Positions 1-8,041 are shown, numbered from the stretch's first letter. The stretch is DNA of 40,465 nucleotides from an uncultured Lachnospiraceae bacterium (GCA_947589315.1 CANPZE010000024.1:1-40465), one strand, 5' to 3'. The notes: generated from the letters alone by a model not told the origin. Numbers and translations: made by a program.

Positions 1-2
1 CC

Positions 3-116
3 GAGCCGAGAGGCGTTCCTGAATGGAAAACCTATGCCAATCCCCGCGTCAAAAAGGGTACAGCGAAATTAATTGATCTGATCAGTGCCATTGACATCTA
101 TTGTGAAATGTGTTAG
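3..116 (+). CDS. C-terminal fragment of an unidentified protein, cut by the window edge
   Basis: Frame 3 is open from the window start to a TAG at 114-116 and encodes 37 residues, among them [19 protein letters not shown] and a hydrophobic, helix-like tail. The composition looks protein-like but I recognise no family. The cold-shock promoter overlaps its last codons. Frame 1 is also open for 23 codons, so the coding call is tentative. Confidence 0.35.
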   Translation, partial: EPRGVPEWKTYANPRVKKGTAKLIDLISAIDIYCEMC

Positions 117-119
117 ATT
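91..119 (+). promoter_or_regulatory. Promoter of the cold-shock gene
   Basis: A perfect -35 TTGACA (91-96) is followed after 17 bp by a -10-like TAGATT (114-119). Transcription would start near 126 and give an untranslated leader of about 40 nt before the cold-shock start codon. Confidence 0.6.
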
Positions 120-165
120 AATGGCTGTAGTTATAAGCATAATATTTTTTAGGAGGCAACTAGAA

Positions 166-363
166 ATGAAGGGTACTGTGAAATGGTTTAATGCAAAAAA
201 AGGCTTTGGTTTCATTTCCGATGAGACTGGAAAAGATGTATTTGTACACTTTTCTGCTCTTCAGATGGACGGTTTTAAGGTTCTCGAAGAAGGCGAAAGC
301 GTAGAGTTCGACGTAGTAAACGGCGAAAAGGGACCTCAGGCTGCTAACGTAGTAAAAGCCTAA
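166..363 (+). CDS. Cold-shock protein, CspA family
   Basis: A 65-residue single-domain OB-fold nucleic-acid chaperone that binds single-stranded RNA or DNA in the cytoplasm and melts mRNA structure. It has the hallmark RNP1 region KGFGFI (about residues 12-17) and RNP2 region VFVHFS (about 25-30), and the start MKGTVKWFN typical of the family; the length is the family norm. The ATG at 166 is chosen over an in-frame ATG at 85 because AGGAGG sits at 151-156 and the family begins at MKGTVKW. It is a single-gene transcript between its own promoter and the hairpin at 468-500. Which Csp paralogue it is, and whether it is cold-induced or constitutive, cannot be told from the sequence. Confidence 0.97.
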   Translation: MKGTVKWFNAKKGFGFISDETGKDVFVHFSALQMDGFKVLEEGESVEFDVVNGEKGPQAANVVKA

Positions 364-467
364 TTGCAGTAAACAAACAAAAGAGTTATAATCATTGCAT
401 AAACCATTTTAATTTTTGATAAAGATTTTTTATTTTAAGTTATTGGATTTGCGTATGAGGTGTAACC

Positions 468-500
468 AAAAAAGGACTGGGATTCCAGTCCTTTTTTATT
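468..500. terminator. Bidirectional intrinsic terminator
   Basis: GGACTGG (474-480), a GATT loop and CCAGTCC (485-491) form a perfect 7-bp stem flanked by six A on the left and six T on the right. It can end the cold-shock transcript on the plus strand and the small-ORF/HTH transcript on the minus strand. Confidence 0.9.
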
Positions 501-531
501 GCTGGGATTGAAATGATATCAGGAAGCCTCT

Positions 532-666
532 TTATTTTAGCCGCATCCGATACACTACCGGCATATCGCTTTTCACAAAAGGAGCATGGATGACCATACG
601 GTCTGCCTCCCTGGTATATTCCGGCCTCTCCTTGTATCCCAATACGCTACTTTTCTGTATTGTCAT
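532..666 (-). CDS. Small hypothetical protein, 44 aa
   Basis: A 45-codon minus-strand frame starts MTIQKSSVLGYKERPEY and ends VVYRMRLK. GGAG lies 6 nt upstream of the ATG, and the frame ends at TAA just before the shared terminator at 468-500. It lies 31 bp downstream of the short HTH gene and is probably co-transcribed with it. It has no signal peptide or membrane segment and is charged and basic. I do not recognise a family. Support is the ribosome binding site, its position at the end of an operon and the terminator behind it; homology is untested. Confidence 0.5.
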   Translation of the reverse strand: MTIQKSSVLGYKERPEYTREADRMVIHAPFVKSDMPVVYRMRLK

Positions 667-697
667 CCTTCTCTCCATTCTTCCCTATGCTGCTATT

Positions 698-943
698 TTA
701 TTTTGCCTGCTCCTGCTCCTGGCGCACCAGACGGTACGACTTGTCCAGGCTGCGGTAAACGATATTCAATCCAAACTCCTGCAGGGCATGGATATCTTCG
801 TAAATGCTTTTCCGCTCGCCAGCGATTCCGTGCTGCGCCAGCCATTTCAAAATATCCTGCATCGTCACCCCATGGTCTTCATCCGTGCCTTCTACAATAA
901 GCTCCATAACCAGCAATAGTCTTAATCTCACGTTTTTCTCCAT
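698..943 (-). CDS. Stand-alone HTH domain related to WYL-type regulators, 81 aa
   Basis: The sequence resembles the N-terminal winged-helix domain of WYL-family transcription regulators: RLRLLLVMELIVEGTD, then TMQDILKWLAQHGI, then ERKSIYEDIHALQEFGLNIVYR, the recognition-helix region typical of these proteins. Full WYL regulators are about 300 residues and carry a ligand-binding WYL domain; this one stops right after the HTH. The stop is clean and followed by another small ORF, with no WYL-like sequence downstream, so it is either a natural mini-regulator or an old truncation. GGGGG lies 6 nt upstream of the ATG. It follows trhP by 29 bp in the same direction, suggesting co-transcription. The DNA target is unknown. 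Confidence 0.7.
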   Translation of the reverse strand: MEKNVRLRLLLVMELIVEGTDEDHGVTMQDILKWLAQHGIAGERKSIYEDIHALQEFGLNIVYRSLDKSYRLVRQEQEQAK

Positions 944-972
944 AGTAATCCCCCATTTCTTTCCGGCTTTTC

Positions 973-2214
973 TTAAACAGCCGGTTCACTGACACGGACA
1001 AGATTACTTTCCTCCGGCAATTCACTGAACTTCACTTCGATCTTCTGCTTTGGATGGGGGCAGTCGGATATCTCCTGCCCAAATTCATCCCTCATTGCCA
1101 ACACCGTTACCTGCCGGTCCTGTCCGTCTGGTTTCATAAGCTCCACAACATCGCCCACACAGAACTTATTTCTCTGTTCCATCCGGGCATAGCCGTCCTC
1201 TGTAAGCTCTCCCACGATTCCCAGGTAGGTGTACTTCTTGACATAAGTATTGTTATCATAGATTTGCGCTTCATGGGTAGGGGGGCCATAGAAGAAGCCC
1301 GTGGTATATTGGCGATAGGTACATTTGGAGATCTCATCCATATAATACGCCTGCCGGGACTGATATAATTCCGGCGATGCAAAATAGTCATCAATCGCCT
1401 GGCGGTACGTCCTCGCCACATCTGCCACATACAGGGCAGTCTTCATCCTTCCCTCAATCTTAAAACTGTCAATACCTGCATCCACCAGATCCGGGATATG
1501 CTCTATCATGCATAAATCCTTAGAATTGAAAATATACGTCCCCCTTTCGTTTTCTTCCACCGGCAGATACTCTCCCGGCCGGCTTTCTTCCATAATATAA
1601 TATTTCCACCGGCAGGGATGGGTACAGGCCCCAAGATTAGCATCCCTTCCAGTAAAATAGTTGCTCAAAAGACATCTTCCGGAGTAGGAGATACACATAG
1701 CGCCATGGATAAAGGTCTCGATCTCCAACTCTTCCGGAATATTTTGCCGGATCTCCTTGATCTCGGCTATAGACAATTCCCGGGCTGATACCACCCGCTT
1801 AGCTCCCAGCTGATGCCAGAAACGATATGTGCCGTAATTCACATTATTGCTCTGGGTGCTGACATGGATATCTATCTCCGGGCATATTTCCCGGGCAATC
1901 TGGAACACGCCAGGATCTGAAATGATCAGGGCGTCCGGCCCGATCTCCTTTAATTCCAGAAAATAATCACGGATTCCTTTCAGATCCCGGTTATGCGCCG
2001 TAATATTTGCGGTCACAAATACTTTTTTATGATGTTGATGGGCAAAGGCGATCCCCTCTTCCATTTCCTTCATAGAAAAGTTCTTCGCTTTGGCCCGCAG
2101 GCCATACATATCGCCGCCGATATATACAGCATCTGCGCCATAAAGGACTGCTATCTTAAGTACCTCAAGACTGCTGGCAGGCGCTAAAAGCTCCGGCTTA
2201 GTTCTCCCCGACAT
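973..2214 (-). CDS. trhP: U32-family tRNA hydroxylation protein TrhP
   Basis: A 413-residue member of the 'peptidase U32' family. By homology to E. coli TrhP (YegQ) and B. subtilis YrrO/TrhP it takes part in prephenate-dependent hydroxylation of wobble uridine 34 in tRNA; a true protease role is doubtful. It begins PELLAPASSLEVLKIAVLYGADAVYIGG, the usual TIM-barrel start, and contains HVSTQSNNVNYGT and a cysteine-rich stretch (MCISYSGRCLLSNYFTGRD, then GACTHPCRW) typical of the family, with the YrrO-like C-terminal extension. ATG 2214 is preferred over the in-frame ATG at 2232 because AAGGAGG lies 6 nt before it. It overlaps the end of trmR by 17 bp. The trmR-trhP pairing matches B. subtilis yrrM-yrrN-yrrO, except that only one U32 gene is present. 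Confidence 0.9.
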   Translation of the reverse strand: MSGRTKPELLAPASSLEVLKIAVLYGADAVYIGGDMYGLRAKAKNFSMKEMEEGIAFAHQHHKKVFVTANITAHNRDLKGIRDYFLELKEIGPDALIISDPGVFQIAREICPEIDIHVSTQSNNVNYGTYRFWHQLGAKRVVSARELSIAEIKEIRQNIPEELEIETFIHGAMCISYSGRCLLSNYFTGRDANLGACTHPCRWKYYIMEESRPGEYLPVEENERGTYIFNSKDLCMIEHIPDLVDAGIDSFKIEGRMKTALYVADVARTYRQAIDDYFASPELYQSRQAYYMDEISKCTYRQYTTGFFYGPPTHEAQIYDNNTYVKKYTYLGIVGELTEDGYARMEQRNKFCVGDVVELMKPDGQDRQVTVLAMRDEFGQEISDCPHPKQKIEVKFSELPEESNLVRVSEPAV

Positions 2215-2878
2215 ACTGTTCCTCCTTATCAATCCGCCTGCTCAGGACAACCCCGTCTCCCACTGGCAGGATTACAGTATCCCACTCCGGGGAATGAGTC
2301 AGATAGTATAAATACTCCCGCATCCGTCCATGGATCGTCCGGTCCCTCCTGGTCACCGCATACCGCGACTGAATAATATCTCCATCCTGCAGCACATTAT
2401 CTGTCACCAACAGCCCGTCCCCGGAAAGCAGTCGGGTAACGTCCGGCAGAAAATTCATATACTGCCCCTTTGCGGCATCCATAAAAATAAAGTCAAAGCC
2501 TTCCCCCCGAACCGCCAATTCCTTCAGGATATCTGCTCCATCCCCTTCCAGCAGGCGTATCCTGTCCTGCTTTCCAAACCTGCGGTAATTAGCCTTCGCC
2601 GCCTGAATCCTTTGGGGAACCTTCTCTATCGTTGTAATCGGAGCCTGGCAAGACACGCATTCGCTCATCAACATGCTGGAAAATCCTACCCCGGTCCCAA
2701 TCTCCAATATCCTGTCAGGACGTTGAAACCGCAACAGAAATCCCAGAAAGCTCTGCATAGACCGACGAATCACGGGAACCTCCTGCTCCACTGCCTCTTT
2801 CTCCAGCTCCCTCAGATATTCCGGCAGCTTCCAGGTCAGAGAATCCATATACAACGTCAATCTTTCATCAATGATCAT
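2198..2878 (-). CDS. trmR: tRNA 5-hydroxyuridine methyltransferase TrmR
   Basis: A 226-residue class I SAM-dependent O-methyltransferase. The SAM-binding motif EIGTGVGFSS is at residues 59-68, followed by an acidic residue in TTIEKVP, then FIFMDAAKGQY and LLVTDNVLQDG, the metal-binding and catalytic region of the COMT/YrrM group. B. subtilis TrmR (YrrM) methylates 5-hydroxyuridine at tRNA position 34 to 5-methoxyuridine, the step after TrhP. Here the two genes overlap, which supports the specific assignment over a generic catechol methyltransferase. It follows the YlbF-like gene by 7 bp and lies in the same minus-strand run as RNase J. Confidence 0.88.
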   Translation of the reverse strand: MIIDERLTLYMDSLTWKLPEYLRELEKEAVEQEVPVIRRSMQSFLGFLLRFQRPDRILEIGTGVGFSSMLMSECVSCQAPITTIEKVPQRIQAAKANYRRFGKQDRIRLLEGDGADILKELAVRGEGFDFIFMDAAKGQYMNFLPDVTRLLSGDGLLVTDNVLQDGDIIQSRYAVTRRDRTIHGRMREYLYYLTHSPEWDTVILPVGDGVVLSRRIDKEEQYVGEN

Positions 2879-2885
2879 CCTGTCG

Positions 2886-3230
2886 TCAGCCCTCCAAAAA
2901 ATCGATATCCAGATCCACTTCCTCCAGAAACCGTTTCTGAAGCCTGCGGATCAGCTGGCAATACTGATGCTCTGCTGCCATAAACTCACTGGCAAGGCCA
3001 TTGTTCTGCAGATCTGCAAATTCCTTCTGAAGATTGTTATTTTCATCGATCATATTTACGTTATCCGACAGCTGCAGCACAATGCTTCGCCGGCGGAATT
3101 CTCCGATCCTGTGATACAGATCCTGCTGTTTCTTCACACTCTCCAACAGGTTCTTATACTGATTATATTCCTGGCTGCGTTTAACGACCTCCAGCAGCTG
3201 TTCCATCAGCAGCTCTGCCTCACCGCTCAT
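2886..3230 (-). CDS. YlbF family regulator
   Basis: A 114-residue all-helical protein of the YlbF/YmcA (Com_YlbF, DUF964) family. In B. subtilis YlbF, YmcA and YaaT form the Y-complex that modulates RNase Y cleavage, sporulation and competence. The helix pattern and motifs such as QYKNLLESVKKQQDLYHRI and FRRRSIVLQ fit the family, and length is normal. It has an AGGAGG site 8 nt before the ATG and sits 19 bp after RNase J, so an RNA-decay role is consistent with context. No cysteine ligands resembling the Fe-S cluster sites of the B. subtilis proteins are obvious. Which of the paralogues it corresponds to is unclear. Confidence 0.8.
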   Translation of the reverse strand: MSGEAELLMEQLLEVVKRSQEYNQYKNLLESVKKQQDLYHRIGEFRRRSIVLQLSDNVNMIDENNNLQKEFADLQNNGLASEFMAAEHQYCQLIRRLQKRFLEEVDLDIDFLEG

Positions 3231-3249
3231 GCCGTAGTCCTCCTTTTGT

Positions 3250-5121
3250 CTATTCTACCTCCATGATCACCGGCAGGATCATAGGATTTCTCTTCATCTT
3301 TTTCCAGAGATAATCGCTCAGGCTGTCTTTAATCTCTGATTTAATCTTGGACCAGTCTGACACCTGGTTATCCAGACATCTTTCCAGCGCTGCATAGACA
3401 ATGCTCTTGGCCTCATCCAGCAGATACTCGGACTCCCTCACATAGACAAAGCCCCGGGATACAATATCCGGCCCAGCCAGCAGCTGGTTCGTATATTTCT
3501 CTAAAGTCAGGACAATAATGATCAAGCCATTCTCGGACAAATGCTGGCGGTCCCGGAGAACAATGTTCCCCACATCGCCAACTCCCAGGCCGTCTACCAT
3601 GATGCCTTGCGCCTGTACCTTCCCTACCAGCGCAGCATGATCCGGATCAATCTCCAGCACATCCCCAGAGGAAAGGACGATCGTATTCTCCTTGGGGACT
3701 CCCATCTGCTGCGCCAGCGCAGCATGGCAGGCCAGATGGCGGTATTCCCCATGGACCGGGATCGCATATTGCGGTTTGGTCAGGGCATAGATCAGCTTGA
3801 TCTCTTCCTCGCTGGCATGTCCGGATACATGCGTATCCTGTACGATTACCTTGGCCCCCTTGGCAGACAGTTCATTGATCACCTTCGCCACAGATTTCTC
3901 ATTGCCGGGAATCGGACGGGAACTGAAGATCACAGTGTCTCCCGGCACAATAGACACCTTCCGGTGGATATTGGCCGCCATCCTGGACAATGCCGCCATC
4001 GCCTCGCCCTGGCTTCCTGTAGTGATCAGCACCAGCTTCTCCGGCGGATAATTCTTCATATGCTCCAGGTCGATCAATGTATTGTCGGGGATCGTAAGAT
4101 ACCCCAATTCTGCAGCTGTAGTGATCACATTCACCATACTGCGTCCTTCGATCACTACCTTCCTGCCATACTTCACGGCAGAATCCACAATCTGCTGGAC
4201 ACGGTCCACATTAGAAGCAAAAGTCGCTACAATAATGCGGCTCTGCACATTATCGGCAAAAATATTATCAAAGGTCTTACCAACAGAACGCTCTGACATA
4301 GTATGACCCGGTTTCATTACATTGGTGCTGTCTGCCATCAACGCCAGCACGCCCTTCTTGCCCAGCTCTGCAAACCGGGGAAGATCGATAGGCTCCCCGA
4401 ATACCGGCGTATAATCCACCTTAAAATCACCGGTATGGACAATGATCCCCACCGGGGAAAAGATTGCCAATGCTGCCGCATCCGAAATACTGTGGTTCGT
4501 ACGGATAAACTCCACACGGAAACAGCCCAGAGTCACAGACTGTCCATACTTTACTACCTTGCGCTTCATAGGCTTTGGCAGCGTGTGTTCCTTGAGTTTA
4601 TTCTCGATCAACCCCATAGTCAGCTTGGTGGCATATACCGGCACATTAATCTCCCGCAGCACATAGGGCAGTGCGCCAATATGGTCTTCATGACCATGGG
4701 TGATGACAAAGCCTTTTACCTTGTCGATATTTTCCTTCAGGTAAGTGACATCGGGAATGACCAGGTCAATCCCCAGCATGTCATCTTCCGGAAAAGACAG
4801 GCCGCAGTCCACTACCACAATACTGTCTTCATACTCAAAGGCGGTAATGTTCATACCAATCTGCTCCAGACCGCCCAGAGGAATGATCTTCAGCCCTTTC
4901 CCGATAGACGGTTTTTCCTTTTTGGTAAAATGTCCCGCTGCCGGCAGCTTCTGTCCCTCTTCTGCCTCTGCCCTATTGTCCTTAGACGCCCTGTTTCTGG
5001 GAATGCGGCGTTTGTCCGTAGCTTCTGCTGCTGTCTTAGTCGTTTTCCTCACCCTCTTCACAGCCGGCTTCTTCTCTGCTGGCCAGCTTTCTGTTATACC
5101 GTTTTCAGTTTCCCTTTTCAA
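3250..5121 (-). CDS. rnj: Ribonuclease J with a basic N-terminal extension
   Basis: A 623-residue metallo-beta-lactamase/beta-CASP ribonuclease with 5'-3' exo- and endonuclease activity, central to mRNA decay and rRNA maturation in Firmicutes. The zinc motif HGHEDH is at residues 142-147; KIIPLGGLEQIGMN opens the catalytic domain; VHTGDFKVD, ADSTN and SGHASEEE are the expected beta-CASP motifs, followed by the C-terminal RNase J domain. The first 70 or so residues are an extra Lys/Arg/Ala-rich tail, making it longer than the usual 550-560. The start is a TTG (5119-5121) with only a weak ribosome binding site (GGG 7-9 nt upstream), so the exact N terminus is uncertain. It is the first gene of the rnj-ylbF-trmR-trhP run and is preceded by a 309-bp leader. 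Confidence 0.95.
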   Translation of the reverse strand: MKRETENGITESWPAEKKPAVKRVRKTTKTAAEATDKRRIPRNRASKDNRAEAEEGQKLPAAGHFTKKEKPSIGKGLKIIPLGGLEQIGMNITAFEYEDSIVVVDCGLSFPEDDMLGIDLVIPDVTYLKENIDKVKGFVITHGHEDHIGALPYVLREINVPVYATKLTMGLIENKLKEHTLPKPMKRKVVKYGQSVTLGCFRVEFIRTNHSISDAAALAIFSPVGIIVHTGDFKVDYTPVFGEPIDLPRFAELGKKGVLALMADSTNVMKPGHTMSERSVGKTFDNIFADNVQSRIIVATFASNVDRVQQIVDSAVKYGRKVVIEGRSMVNVITTAAELGYLTIPDNTLIDLEHMKNYPPEKLVLITTGSQGEAMAALSRMAANIHRKVSIVPGDTVIFSSRPIPGNEKSVAKVINELSAKGAKVIVQDTHVSGHASEEEIKLIYALTKPQYAIPVHGEYRHLACHAALAQQMGVPKENTIVLSSGDVLEIDPDHAALVGKVQAQGIMVDGLGVGDVGNIVLRDRQHLSENGLIIIVLTLEKYTNQLLAGPDIVSRGFVYVRESEYLLDEAKSIVYAALERCLDNQVSDWSKIKSEIKDSLSDYLWKKMKRNPMILPVIMEVE

Positions 5122-5430
5122 TGAAATACCCTGCCTTTCTTATTGCATTATTTTGCATTATTACGAAAATAAGACGCAATCCCCCCTGGGTATGAAAGCG
5201 TAATAATGCTTCTATTTTTTGACGTAAAGGAAACAGTTCAGGCAGACTTCCCCCATATAACAGACTACACCTTGAAAAAAGAAAATGGCCGGAAATATCA
5301 CTTGCGTCCGATTCCTGATATTCTCTAACACCATTCAGCCCCAGTCTCCACCGATGGGACACGGGCTGTCATATTCTTTCTTTCCCAACAGCTAAGGCCG
5401 TTATCAGGGCAGTCTTCCTCCCCATTCCGT
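5122..5430 (-). promoter_or_regulatory. Leader/intergenic region upstream of RNase J
   Basis: No convincing gene lies in these 309 bp. On the minus strand there is a weak extended -10 (TG, one base, TATATG, at 5254-5262), a CAGCCC/GGGCTG stem further upstream (in about 5325-5375) and a perfect 11-bp inverted repeat just before the TTG start. An 85-codon frame crosses it but resembles no protein. The layout suggests a structured 5' untranslated region for RNase J; a regulatory role is inference. Confidence 0.4.
5155..5209 (-). repeat. 11-bp inverted repeat in the RNase J leader
   Basis: GCATTATTACG (5155-5165) is the exact reverse complement of CGTAATAATGC (5199-5209), with a 33-nt spacer. 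An additional GCATTA copy lies at 5145-5150. It ends 33 bp before the RNase J start codon, so a hairpin here would sit near the translation start. Confidence 0.7.
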
Positions 5431-5700
5431 TTACAGTTCTATATCAATATCATCGAGCAGCTCTTCAAACACCTTTGAAAGCGCTGATAATTCATGATCA
5501 TCATCAACTAATTCATAGACCGCCTGATCCTCATCACCTGTCAGCTCCCGCATAATATAAGCTTGCGCTTCCTCTGCAGAATCCTCTCCATCTGTCACCA
5601 GTAGATAATTCACTCCGGCGATCATGGTCTGTTCTATTACAAAAAATGAAACCTCTTCTCCCTCATCTGTAGTAAATATAATCTTGTCCTGCTCCTCCAT
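5431..5700 (-). CDS. DUF1292 family protein (YrzB-like)
   Basis: An 89-residue, very acidic protein of the DUF1292 family, with the pattern IIFTTDEGEEVSFFVIEQT, then YLLVTD, then AYIMRE and VYELVDDD. It matches the small protein found next to ruvX and ireB in many Firmicutes (B. subtilis yrzL-yrrK-yrzB). Molecular function is unknown. It starts 25 bp after ruvX and is probably co-transcribed with ireB and ruvX. The acidic tail ELLDDIDIEL is typical. Confidence 0.88.
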   Translation of the reverse strand: MEEQDKIIFTTDEGEEVSFFVIEQTMIAGVNYLLVTDGEDSAEEAQAYIMRELTGDEDQAVYELVDDDHELSALSKVFEELLDDIDIEL

Positions 5701-5724
5701 CCAAGCATCCTCCTGTTCCTGTTC

Positions 5725-6156
5725 TCAGGAATCCTTCTTCTCCATACTGTCTAAATATCCTTGCAGGATCAAGGCTGCTGCCAGCTTGTCAATATATATC
5801 TTCCGGTTCTCCTTCCTGACCCCGCCTTCTTCCAATACGGCAGCCGCCTCCGCAGTCGTCAGCCGCTCATCCTGATAGACCACCTCAATACCGGTACGCC
5901 TCTCTACTTTGTCCCCAAATTCCCGGGACTTCCTACACCGTTCCCCTTCCTCATTATCCATTTTCTTGGGAAGGCCCACTACGATCCGCTGCACATCGTT
6001 TTCAGCGATCAGTTCCTCTATCCTGGCCAGAGTCCGCCGGAGCTTATCGGTACGTTCTCTGCGAATGGTTTCCACCGGCTGGGCAGTCAGCTGCAGCTCA
6101 TCGCTGATGGCTACTCCTACCGTCTTGTCCCCATAATCAAGCCCCATAATCCTCAT
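5725..6156 (-). CDS. ruvX: RuvX/YqgF, pre-16S rRNA 5'-end nuclease or Holliday-junction resolvase-like
   Basis: A 143-residue RNase H-fold nuclease. MRIMGLDYGDKTVGVAISD contains the first catalytic Asp (residue 6), RIVVGLPKKMDNEEG the middle motif, and YQDERLTTAEAA the conserved DERLTT motif; a final Asp is in IYIDKLAAALILQGYL. YqgF is required for 16S rRNA 5' maturation in several bacteria. ATG 6156 is chosen over an in-frame ATG at 6186: GGAAGG lies 9 nt upstream and the family starts at MRIMGLDYG. It is 30 bp downstream of ireB. Confidence 0.94.
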   Translation of the reverse strand: MRIMGLDYGDKTVGVAISDELQLTAQPVETIRRERTDKLRRTLARIEELIAENDVQRIVVGLPKKMDNEEGERCRKSREFGDKVERRTGIEVVYQDERLTTAEAAAVLEEGGVRKENRKIYIDKLAAALILQGYLDSMEKKDS

Positions 6157-6186
6157 ATAAAGTATCCTTCCTGACACAATTCCCAT

Positions 6187-6447
6187 TTATGCAAAATTAT
6201 TTTTAATATAATCCTCCAGCAGAAGTTCAATGATCTCATCCCGTTCCACACGCATGATCAGGCTCCTCGCCCCTTTATGGCTGGTAATATATGTGGGATC
6301 TCCGGACATTACATATCCCACGATCTGATTGACCGGATTGTATCCTTTCTCCGTCAATGCTTCATAAATCCTGGCGATCACATCGCGAACCTCTATTTCC
6401 TGTTCCTTCTGTACCTTAAAATACTGAGTATTGCTTATTTCCTGCAT
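6187..6447 (-). CDS. ireB: IreB family regulatory phosphoprotein
   Basis: An 86-residue member of the IreB (DUF965, YrzL) family. In Enterococcus faecalis IreB is phosphorylated by the PASTA kinase IreK and affects cephalosporin resistance. The family core is plain: VRDVIARIYEALTEKGYNPVNQIVGYVMSGDPTYITSHKGARSLI, ending in ELLLEDYI. The start MQEISNTQYF at 6447 has AAGGAG 7 nt upstream; an in-frame ATG at 6492 has no such site. N-terminal Thr/Ser residues (SNT) could be kinase targets, as in E. faecalis, but that is inference. Confidence 0.93.
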   Translation of the reverse strand: MQEISNTQYFKVQKEQEIEVRDVIARIYEALTEKGYNPVNQIVGYVMSGDPTYITSHKGARSLIMRVERDEIIELLLEDYIKNNFA

Positions 6448-6550
6448 AATGGCACTCCTTCCATTCTTCCACGTACCCTTCCCCTCAGTCACAAGGATAC
6501 ATCTGAGGGTATCTACACCTTATAGTAATATATCTAACTGCAAAAAACAA

Positions 6551-7948
6551 CTATTTTTTCTTATTTATAGTTTCCTGACGTTCTATCGGGTCTCCTGACA
6601 GAACTCCCGGAACAATTTGTCCTACAATACGGACATTTCCAATCGTATTGCAGAGAGATATATCCTCTGGGTTCCCCTCCGTTTCCATTCCGATCCTTAC
6701 ATATCGTTCATTGTAACCCATCAGATATTTTTTATCCCCGATTTCTGTGATTTCTTCCCACAACACCTGTTCTGTCCGGCCGGCAAACCAACTTTGGTAG
6801 TGTTGCTCCAGCTCGGCCCCCAGCTTTAAGAGCCGGTCGCTCCGTTCCCCTTTGGCCTGCTGGGAGAGCTGCCCCTCCATACGGTCTGCCGCTGTTCCCC
6901 GGCGGCGGGAATATTTGAATACATGGATCTTGGCAAAGCCCGCCTTCTTTACAAAATCACAAGTCTCCTGAAATTCCTCCTCTGTCTCCTGGGGGAATCC
7001 CACAATGATATCCGTTGTAACCGCCGGATGATCAAAATACCGGCGCAGCAGTTCCACCTTCTCCAGATATTCCTCCGCAGTATAATGGCGGTTCATCCGC
7101 TGCAATACCCTGTCGCTGCCACTCTGCAGGGACAGATGAAAATGGGGGCATATTTTAGAAATACGGGACAACGCCCGGGCAAATTCCGGCGTGATGATCC
7201 TGGGTTCTAAGGATCCCAGGCGAATGCGGGCAAGCCCCTCTATCTGGTTCAAGCCGGACAGCAACTGCAAAAGAGGCCTTCCTTCCAATTCCAGGAACCG
7301 GTCTGCCGTTATCCTGTCTGTAGCCTGCTCCAGATCCACCCCATAAGAAGACAGATGGATTCCGGTAACGACCACCTCCTGATATCCCTGTTGCGCCAGA
7401 GAGGCCGCCTCTCTCAGAACCTCCTCCGGCCGCCGGCTTTCCAAAGGCCCCCGCACGAAGGGAATGATACAATAACTGCAATACTGGTTGCACCCATTTT
7501 GCACCTTCAGATAGGAACGCGTATGCTCCTCCTGGCGGGCTGCCTCTGTTATGGAGCGTTCCATGTTGCCACCGCACCGGACGGCTTCTGCCCCACGCTC
7601 CTGCTTATCAGCCCAGGCCTGCTCTACCAGCTCCACCAGCTGCAGCTTTTCCTTATTAGAGAGAAATATATCCACACTGCCGTCTGCCGGATCCTGTTTT
7701 CCCCCAGAATCTACATAACACCCCGCCGCCACGATCACTGCCTCCGGATTCCTGTTCCGGGCCCGGCGCAGCATCTTCCGGGATTTTCGGTCTGCAATAT
7801 TGGTTACTGTGCAGGTATTCACTACATAAACATCTGCCTTTTCCTGAAAGGCCGCAATTTCATGGCCTCTCTCTTCAAATTGCTGTTTCATTTTCTCTGT
7901 CTCGTAGGAATTCACCTTGCACCCCAATGTTAAAAATGCAATTTTCAT
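6551..7948 (-). CDS. mtaB: tRNA t6A37 methylthiotransferase MtaB
   Basis: A 465-residue radical-SAM methylthiotransferase that converts t6A37 to ms2t6A37 in tRNAs reading ANN codons. The N-terminal cluster cysteines are C10 (LGCKVN), C46 (VNTCTV) and C77 (AAGCY). The radical-SAM CxxxCxxC is C153, C157 and C160 in GCNQYCSYC. A C-terminal TRAM domain follows, starting about EQVLWEE. ATG 7948 is preferred over the ATG at 7999 because the family begins MKIAFLTLGCKVN and GAGG lies 5 nt before the codon. It precedes ireB by about 100 bp, with an AT-rich weak hairpin and T tract after its stop. Confidence 0.94.
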   Translation of the reverse strand: MKIAFLTLGCKVNSYETEKMKQQFEERGHEIAAFQEKADVYVVNTCTVTNIADRKSRKMLRRARNRNPEAVIVAAGCYVDSGGKQDPADGSVDIFLSNKEKLQLVELVEQAWADKQERGAEAVRCGGNMERSITEAARQEEHTRSYLKVQNGCNQYCSYCIIPFVRGPLESRRPEEVLREAASLAQQGYQEVVVTGIHLSSYGVDLEQATDRITADRFLELEGRPLLQLLSGLNQIEGLARIRLGSLEPRIITPEFARALSRISKICPHFHLSLQSGSDRVLQRMNRHYTAEEYLEKVELLRRYFDHPAVTTDIIVGFPQETEEEFQETCDFVKKAGFAKIHVFKYSRRRGTAADRMEGQLSQQAKGERSDRLLKLGAELEQHYQSWFAGRTEQVLWEEITEIGDKKYLMGYNERYVRIGMETEGNPEDISLCNTIGNVRIVGQIVPGVLSGDPIERQETINKKK

Positions 7949-8041
7949 CTTTTCCTCATTTCTGTGGGTTTTACCCTTCTTTTTCTCCATTTCTGGCATT
8001 CATCACCGATTTTTCCCCCCATTTTTTGGCAACATTGCACA

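Noticed and set aside
586-919. Plus-strand frames opposite the HTH gene
   Set aside because: No ribosome binding site or family resemblance; they mirror the coding minus strand.
2330-2983. 217-codon plus-strand frame opposite trmR
   Set aside because: Pro/His/Arg-rich composition typical of an antisense shadow of a real gene.
5105-5362. 85-codon minus-strand frame upstream of RNase J
   Set aside because: No ribosome binding site, overlaps the RNase J start, and its translation resembles no protein; the stretch looks like a leader.
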